Part shown: positions 60,037 through 64,000 of the stretch, piece by piece | Layout: every line of letters starts with the position of its first letter | Position numbering within the stretch: the stretch's first letter is position 1 | From: Mesorhizobium loti | Lineage (GTDB): Bacteria > Pseudomonadota > Alphaproteobacteria > Rhizobiales > Rhizobiaceae | DNA length: 64,000 nt | NCBI GenBank assembly: GCA_014189435.1 | Contig: CP050293.1 | Location: 6,639,001 to 6,703,000, forward strand | Reading direction: 5' to 3' | Notes under the pieces: model-generated | Told to the model about the DNA's origin: nothing | The model's database searches: none | The model's input: only the letters and a program-made list of their open reading frames with translations | Program-made: the position numbers and the translations under genes

Positions 60037-60399
60037 TCACCAGGCGTCTGGTTCGCGCACCATGTGGACGATGTTGGCCGGATTGGTGATCCAGCCGCCG
60101 CGAAAGCCTTCCCCCAGTGGTTCGATGGCGTCGCACCGAACGACGCCCGCCTCGACGAACTGCGCGGCGGCGGCGGGAAAACTGTCGGTGAATAGTTCCA
60201 GCCAGACCTCGGCCTGGCTCAACATCGGCGCCTCGTCGATCCACAGCCGGTTGGGCCCAAGCTCGAAGCCGATGGCCGGCGCCTTGGCGGTGAATGGCTT
60301 CAGGCCAACGACGTCACGGTAGAAGGCGATCGTCGCCTCATACTGGTGCGGCGGTACCTTCATGGCGATATTGATGCCGCCCGTGATTTCTGCGGTCAT
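60037..60399 (-). CDS. Glyoxalase/VOC-family protein
   Basis: A 120-residue VOC-fold protein: INIAMKVPPHQYEATIAFYRDVVGLKP, then FELGPNRLWID, LELFT and a closing ITNPANIVHMV. Start 60399 (MTAEITGG) chosen; an ATG four codons earlier is possible. It is a minimal dioxygenase/glyoxalase-like domain of unknown substrate. It is 15 bp downstream of the SRPBCC gene and likely its operon partner, under ArsR control. Confidence 0.75.
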   Translation of the reverse strand: MTAEITGGINIAMKVPPHQYEATIAFYRDVVGLKPFTAKAPAIGFELGPNRLWIDEAPMLSQAEVWLELFTDSFPAAAAQFVEAGVVRCDAIEPLGEGFRGGWITNPANIVHMVREPDAW

Positions 60400-60414
60400 T
60401 GCTGGCTCCATCGT

Positions 60415-60897
60415 TCAGATATTGGTCTCGTTGGCGGGTTCGCCCTTCATCTCGCTGCGATAGTAGCCGTCGCGCAAATTGATGCCGTACTCGACATAGG
60501 CCTTCATGCAGGCCAGCATCTGCGACCAGCCCTCGCAGTTGAGGTAGGACTTCTTCAGGCCGACCGCGCCTTCCTGCCAGCCGCTCTCGGCGATGGTGAC
60601 GAAGGTGCCGCCATCGTCCAGCGGCTCGAAGTTCATCTCGATGCGGGTCTTGTATGCGGGTTTGCCGTCGGCGTCGGTGGCATCCCAGCGCAGCACGATG
60701 CGGCTATCCTTGATCACTTCGTCGACCTCGACGGGCACCTTGCCCCACCAGACGACGCCGGCGCCGGCCACCAACGGCGCGCTGGCGCCGCCGATCGTGG
60801 TGAAATAGCCGCTCAGCTTCTTCGGATTGACGACCGCGTCGAAGACGTCGGCGACCGGCTTGCCGATGCGGCCGGAAACCCTGAACCCAAGCGACAT
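60415..60897 (-). CDS. SRPBCC/AHSA1-family protein
   Basis: A 160-residue START-like protein: SLGFRVSGRIGKPVADVFDAVVNPKKLSGYFT at the N-terminus, the bulky lipid-pocket centre, and GWSQMLACMKAYVEYG at the end, as in AHSA1 proteins. Start 60897 chosen. Divergent from a small ArsR regulator; in many bacteria ArsR-SRPBCC pairs form a simple regulatory unit. Ligand unknown. Confidence 0.88.
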   Translation of the reverse strand: MSLGFRVSGRIGKPVADVFDAVVNPKKLSGYFTTIGGASAPLVAGAGVVWWGKVPVEVDEVIKDSRIVLRWDATDADGKPAYKTRIEMNFEPLDDGGTFVTIAESGWQEGAVGLKKSYLNCEGWSQMLACMKAYVEYGINLRDGYYRSEMKGEPANETNI

Positions 60898-60931
60898 ATC
60901 CACAGCTCCTTGCCTTGATTGGCGCAACGAT

Positions 60932-60951
60932 ATGTTATAGAAACATAACAT
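60932..60951. promoter_or_regulatory. Candidate ArsR operator overlapping the arsR-like start
   Basis: ATGTTAT (60932-60938) and ATAACAT (60945-60951) form a perfect 7-bp inverted repeat around 6 bases. It overlaps the ATG at 60950 and lies 35 bases ahead of the SRPBCC start, so one bound regulator could block both divergent units. Confidence 0.6.
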
Positions 60952-61273
60952 GTCAAGCCGATCGCAAGACGACAATGTTTTCAAGGCGCTGGCGCATCCG
61001 CGCCGGCGCGAAATGCTGGATCAACTGAAGGATACGCCGAAGACGACCGGCATGCTGTGCGAGGCCTTTCCCGATATCGATCGCTGCACCGTCATGCTGC
61101 ATCTGAAGGTGCTGGAGGAGGCCGAGCTGATTGTCGCGCGGCGCGACGGACGCGAGCGCTGGAACCATCTCAACGCGCTGCCGATCAAGCAGATCCACGA
61201 CCGCTGGATCAGCCAGTATGCCGGCCATGCGCTCAGCATCATCGACCGGCTGAAATCCGATCTGGAGGCGTGA
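60950..61273 (+). CDS. ArsR-family regulator
   Basis: A 107-residue winged-helix protein: FKALAHPRRREMLDQLKD at 11-28, the recognition helix DRCTVMLHLKVLEEAELI and RRDGRERWNHLNALPI wing. It lacks the CxC metal site of arsenite sensors, so it responds to something else. There is no clear Shine-Dalgarno before the ATG. Divergent from the SRPBCC-VOC pair. Confidence 0.9.
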   Translation: MSSRSQDDNVFKALAHPRRREMLDQLKDTPKTTGMLCEAFPDIDRCTVMLHLKVLEEAELIVARRDGRERWNHLNALPIKQIHDRWISQYAGHALSIIDRLKSDLEA

Positions 61274-61486
61274 ACGCTCGCAGCAGCCCATGTCGTGCTT
61301 CCCATGCGCGGCGCGGCTGGACGAATTGAGCCGATTTATCTATAAGCCGGCCATTCCGACAGAGAACGCCGTGCTTCCACGAGTTGCACCTGGGACGCTC
61401 TGAAATTTTGAATTCGGGCATTGCGGAAGACGAGGTGAGATCACCCCGCTTCGGGATGCTCTAGCCGAGAAGACGACAGGGGTGCC

Positions 61487-62236
61487 ATGGCTGGCCATTC
61501 ACAGTTCAAGAACATCATGCACCGCAAGGGCCGCCAGGATGCGGTGCGGTCGAAAATGTTTTCCAAGCTGGCGCGCGAAATCACCGTCGCCGCCAAGAGC
61601 GGAACGCCCGATCCATCGATGAACCCGCGCTTGCGATTGGCGATCCAGAACGCCAAGGCGGTGTCGATGCCGAAGGACAACATCCAGCGCGCCGTCAACA
61701 AGGCCTCGATGGGCGATGCCGAGAACTACGAAGCCGTGCGCTATGAGGGCTATGGTCCCGGCGGCGTTGCCGTCATCGTCGAGGCGCTGACCGACAACCG
61801 CAACCGCTCGGCGTCGAATGTGCGCGCCGCCTTCACCAAGGCCGGCGGGGCGATGGGCGAAACCGGCTCGGTGTCGTTCATGTGGGACCGCGCCGGCGAG
61901 ATCTACTATCCGGCCTCGGCCGGCAGCGCCGACAAGATCATGGATGCGGCGATCGAGGCCGGCGCCGATGATGTCGAGTCGGACGAGGAAGGCCACACCA
62001 TCTATTGCGCCTTCGAAAATCTCGGCGAGGTGTCGAAGGCGCTGGAAGGCGCGCTCGGCGAAGCTGAATCGGTGAAGCCGATCTGGCGGCCGCAAAACAA
62101 TGTTCCGGTCGACGAGGAGCGGGCACAGTCCCTGATGAAGCTGGTTGCCACGCTCGAGGATGACGATGATGTGCAGAGCGTCTACGCCAACTTCGAAGTC
62201 GATGACGAGACCATGGCCAAGCTCAGCGCGGCATGA
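61487..62236 (+). CDS. YebC/PmpR-family regulatory/ribosome protein
   Basis: A 249-residue YebC-family protein with the conserved N-terminus [19 protein letters not shown], followed by [20 protein letters not shown] and the C-terminal domains. Long thought to be a DNA-binding regulator, the family is now known to assist translation through proline stretches. The Rdx-type gene starts inside its stop (ATGA). Confidence 0.94.
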   Translation: MAGHSQFKNIMHRKGRQDAVRSKMFSKLAREITVAAKSGTPDPSMNPRLRLAIQNAKAVSMPKDNIQRAVNKASMGDAENYEAVRYEGYGPGGVAVIVEALTDNRNRSASNVRAAFTKAGGAMGETGSVSFMWDRAGEIYYPASAGSADKIMDAAIEAGADDVESDEEGHTIYCAFENLGEVSKALEGALGEAESVKPIWRPQNNVPVDEERAQSLMKLVATLEDDDDVQSVYANFEVDDETMAKLSAA

Positions 62237-62544
62237 GCGAAGCTCAGCCAGACATGAGCGAGCAGCTCCTCCCCGCCATCCGGATAACCTATTGCACGCA
62301 ATGCCAGTGGCTGCTGCGTGCGGGCTGGATGGCGCAAGAGCTGCTGTCGACCTTCGGCACCGATCTGGGCGAGGTCACCTTGGTGCCCGGCACTGGCGGC
62401 ATCTTCACCATTTCCTGCAATGACGTGCTGGTCTGGGACCGCAAGCGCGATGGTGGCTTTCCGGACGCAGCCAAGCTCAAGCAACTGGTCCGCGATGTCA
62501 TCGACCCGGATCGCGATCTAGGCCATTCCGACCGCAAGGCCTAA
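62233..62544 (+). CDS. SelT/SelW/SelH (Rdx)-family protein
   Basis: A 103-residue thioredoxin-like protein with the redox motif YCTQCQW (CxxC near residues 21-24) and the family pattern [19 protein letters not shown]. Bacterial Rdx proteins, like eukaryotic SelW, are probable redox regulators. Its ATG overlaps the yebC stop by four bases. It uses Cys where eukaryotic relatives use selenocysteine. Confidence 0.88.
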   Translation: MSEAQPDMSEQLLPAIRITYCTQCQWLLRAGWMAQELLSTFGTDLGEVTLVPGTGGIFTISCNDVLVWDRKRDGGFPDAAKLKQLVRDVIDPDRDLGHSDRKA

Positions 62545-62546
62545 AT

Positions 62547-62683
62547 CTGCGTCGATATTCAGGTGAGGCCGGCCTGCAAATGGCGGATACCTGCGCTTCC
62601 GGTGCTCACGTACTTGAGTACGCTCCGCTCCGGTTCTTGGTATCCACCATTTTCGACTCGGCCTGACCTGAATCTCAACGCAG
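62547..62683. repeat. 137-bp hairpin repeat element
   Basis: The ends CTGCGTCGATATTCAGGT and ACCTGAATCTCAACGCAG are inverted copies with few mismatches, continuing to GGCCG/CGGCC, then AAATGG..GGATACC with GGTATCC..CCATTT in the centre, around a CACGTACTTGAGTACG core. The whole can fold into one long, interrupted hairpin. It has no coding capacity and resembles a small non-autonomous palindromic repeat. Confidence 0.75.
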
Positions 62684-62703
62684 CTTACTTCATCAACGAC
62701 TTT

Positions 62704-63180
62704 CTAGAGCAATGCCAAGATGAAGCAGGCCATCGCCACGATGGCGGTGATGGTGCGGACGTGGTTCCACATCACCCATTGGCTCAGATGGTTCGCCCAC
62801 ACGGCGGCGCCATTGCTGCTGGCCGGGTCTACGGCGGCGAGCGCATCGTTGAGCGGCACATTGAAGACCATGGTCACGATCGGGTTGCCGATCACGTAGA
62901 TCACCGCGCCGGCAAGCAACCAGTACGAGCCGGACTGGCTCCAGCCCATGATGGCGGCGGCGATAAGCACCAGACACAGCAGGCCGGTGCCGAAGAGCGC
63001 GGTCATGAAGGTCGGGGTGATCACCGTGATGTTGATCGAATTCATCGCGGCGATGCCGCTTGGAACGGGCAGCCGGGCAAGCGCCGCCATGACGAAATTG
63101 GAAAAGGCGAAGAACACGCCGCCGACGACGCCCGAGCCGATTGCGGCAATGATGGTGAGGGTGGGAAGAAGCTTGGTCAT
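62704..63180 (-). CDS. DUF1772-family membrane protein
   Basis: A 158-residue membrane protein with four hydrophobic segments, one containing GVFFAFSNFVM and a conserved NSINITVITPTF, and the later FNVPLNDALAA: the DUF1772 (anthrone-oxygenase-like) pattern. It follows the NmrA-like gene with one base between. Often found near oxidoreductases; function unproved. Confidence 0.87.
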   Translation of the reverse strand: MTKLLPTLTIIAAIGSGVVGGVFFAFSNFVMAALARLPVPSGIAAMNSINITVITPTFMTALFGTGLLCLVLIAAAIMGWSQSGSYWLLAGAVIYVIGNPIVTMVFNVPLNDALAAVDPASSNGAAVWANHLSQWVMWNHVRTITAIVAMACFILALL

Positions 63181-63181
63181 C

Positions 63182-64000
63182 TCAGTTGCTCCAGATTCGG
63201 CTAGCGGCGGTTTCGGTTGCGTAGGCGGAAAAGTCTTTCGGCGTGCGGCCGAGCACGCGCTGGACGCCGTCGGTCAGCGTCTCGTTGCGGCCGTCGAGCA
63301 CTTCGGTGAACAGCTCGTTGAGCAGCCAGGCGATTTCGGGCGGCAGTTCATGCGCAGCCATCGCGGCGGTGAATTCTTCATGCGAGATCCTGACAAAGCG
63401 GATGTCGCGGCCGGCCGCCTTGGCGATCTCGGCGACCGCGTCGGCGAAGCTCAGCAGCCGCGGCCCGGTCAGCTCGTAGAGCTGGCCGACATGGCCTGGC
63501 TCGGTCAGCGCGACGAAGGCGGCTTCGGCGATGTCGTCGACATCGACGAACGGCTCGCCGACATTGCTGACTGGCAAGGCTACTTCGCCTTCCAGCAAGG
63601 GCTCGACGAGAAAACCTTCGCTGAAATTCTGCGAGAACCAGGCGCAGCGCAGAATCGTCCAGTCGGCGCCCGAGGCCTTCAGCATCTCCTCGGCGCGCTG
63701 GGCTTCGGTCTCGCCGCGGCCGGACAGCAGCACCAGCCGGCTGACGCCATTGGCCACGGCAAGCCTGGCGAACGCGCCGACGGTTTCGGCGGCACCGGGC
63801 ACGGCGATGTCGGGATAGTAGCTGATGTAGACGGCACTCACGCCTTGCATTGCGGGGCCCCAGGTCGCGGGAACTTCCCAGTCGAAGCGCGGGGCGCCGG
63901 AACGCGAGCCGATCCGCACCGGCAGGCCGCGAGCGGTCAGACGGTCGGCGAGACGGCGGCCGGTTTTTCCGGTGCCGCCGAGGATCAGAATTGGTTTCAA
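63182..64000 (-). CDS. NmrA-like NAD(P)-binding protein, start at window edge
   Basis: A 272-residue SDR of the NmrA/atypical group: LILGGTGKTGRRLADRL at about 5-21 binds NAD(P), then LLSGRGE and TILRCAWFSQNFSEG. The frame reaches the window end, and the first codon there is TTG, so the true start may lie beyond 64000. Such proteins reduce quinones or sense redox state. It forms an operon with the DUF1772 gene. Confidence 0.85.
   Translation of the reverse strand: MKPILILGGTGKTGRRLADRLTARGLPVRIGSRSGAPRFDWEVPATWGPAMQGVSAVYISYYPDIAVPGAAETVGAFARLAVANGVSRLVLLSGRGETEAQRAEEMLKASGADWTILRCAWFSQNFSEGFLVEPLLEGEVALPVSNVGEPFVDVDDIAEAAFVALTEPGHVGQLYELTGPRLLSFADAVAEIAKAAGRDIRFVRISHEEFTAAMAAHELPPEIAWLLNELFTEVLDGRNETLTDGVQRVLGRTPKDFSAYATETAASRIWSN

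Overview
The window is a 64 kb piece of GC-rich chromosome from an alphaproteobacterium of the Hyphomicrobiales, most likely Mesorhizobium or a close relative. The grounds are inference from gene content and order: the block rplU-rpmA-obgE-proB-proA-nadD-rsfS-rlmH-envC-ctpA-yibQ-rppH, a GapR (DUF2312) gene, a 6S RNA next to the 5-formyltetrahydrofolate cyclo-ligase gene, a rhizobial-type hydroxyproline cluster, a pyruvate carboxylase with rhizobial-type sequence, and several palindromic repeats of the kind scattered through rhizobial genomes. No complete insertion sequence, prophage, CRISPR array or rRNA operon was seen.

Layout. 1-6.3 kb: the 3' end of uronate isomerase (uxaC), a KdgF-like cupin, an aldehyde dehydrogenase, recQ, an SDR gene, a decayed second copy of the recQ 3' end, and a 32-residue peptide gene that looks like a RiPP precursor. 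6.3-8.5 kb: an outer-membrane barrel, a gene-poor stretch with hairpins and two small proteins, and tRNA-Ser(CGA). 8.7-24.8 kb: the conserved housekeeping block covering ribosomal proteins, the Obg GTPase, proline biosynthesis, NAD synthesis, ribosome maturation, cell-division peptidoglycan factors and the RNA pyrophosphohydrolase RppH. Two acetyltransferases, an EEP phosphatase, an MFS carrier and an MscS channel are interspersed. 24.8-28.6 kb: alanine racemase, two Rnk/GreA-like proteins and a DadA-type dehydrogenase, consistent with D-alanine catabolism. 28.6-31.2 kb: two overlapping lipoprotein genes, one with a phospholipase A2-type His-Asp motif and one phospholipase D-like. 31.3-34.7 kb: a LysR regulator, mmsA carrying a one-base frameshift, and a small exported protein.

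34.7-38.9 kb: a hydroxyproline catabolic cluster (GntR regulator, deaminase, D-hydroxyproline oxidase, 2-epimerase) with a readable promoter and palindromic operators. 39.2-45.8 kb: a branched-chain or other hydrophobic amino-acid ABC importer (livHMGF, a small membrane protein, and the binding protein). Its LivG carries a long C-terminal tail with an IKGIG module also found on ribosomal protein L21 in this window. 46-51.2 kb: pyruvate carboxylase, gapR, two small unknown proteins and msrB. 51.3-57.3 kb: a zinc-ribbon/metallo-beta-lactamase protein, a VWA protein and a MoxR ATPase, the last two separated by an acetyltransferase and a LysR-MFS pair. 57.4-64 kb: 6S RNA, the folate cyclo-ligase, a YmdB-type phosphoesterase, a TerC protein, an ArsR-regulated SRPBCC/VOC pair, yebC with a Rdx/SelW-like gene, a long hairpin repeat, and a DUF1772/NmrA pair.

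Most genes are ordinary metabolism. The items best worth following are the orphan RiPP-like peptide, the paired phospholipase lipoproteins, the shared IKGIG tail on L21 and LivG, the repeat-encoded tail of ProB, the recQ remnant, the mmsA frameshift and the split MoxR-VWA pair.
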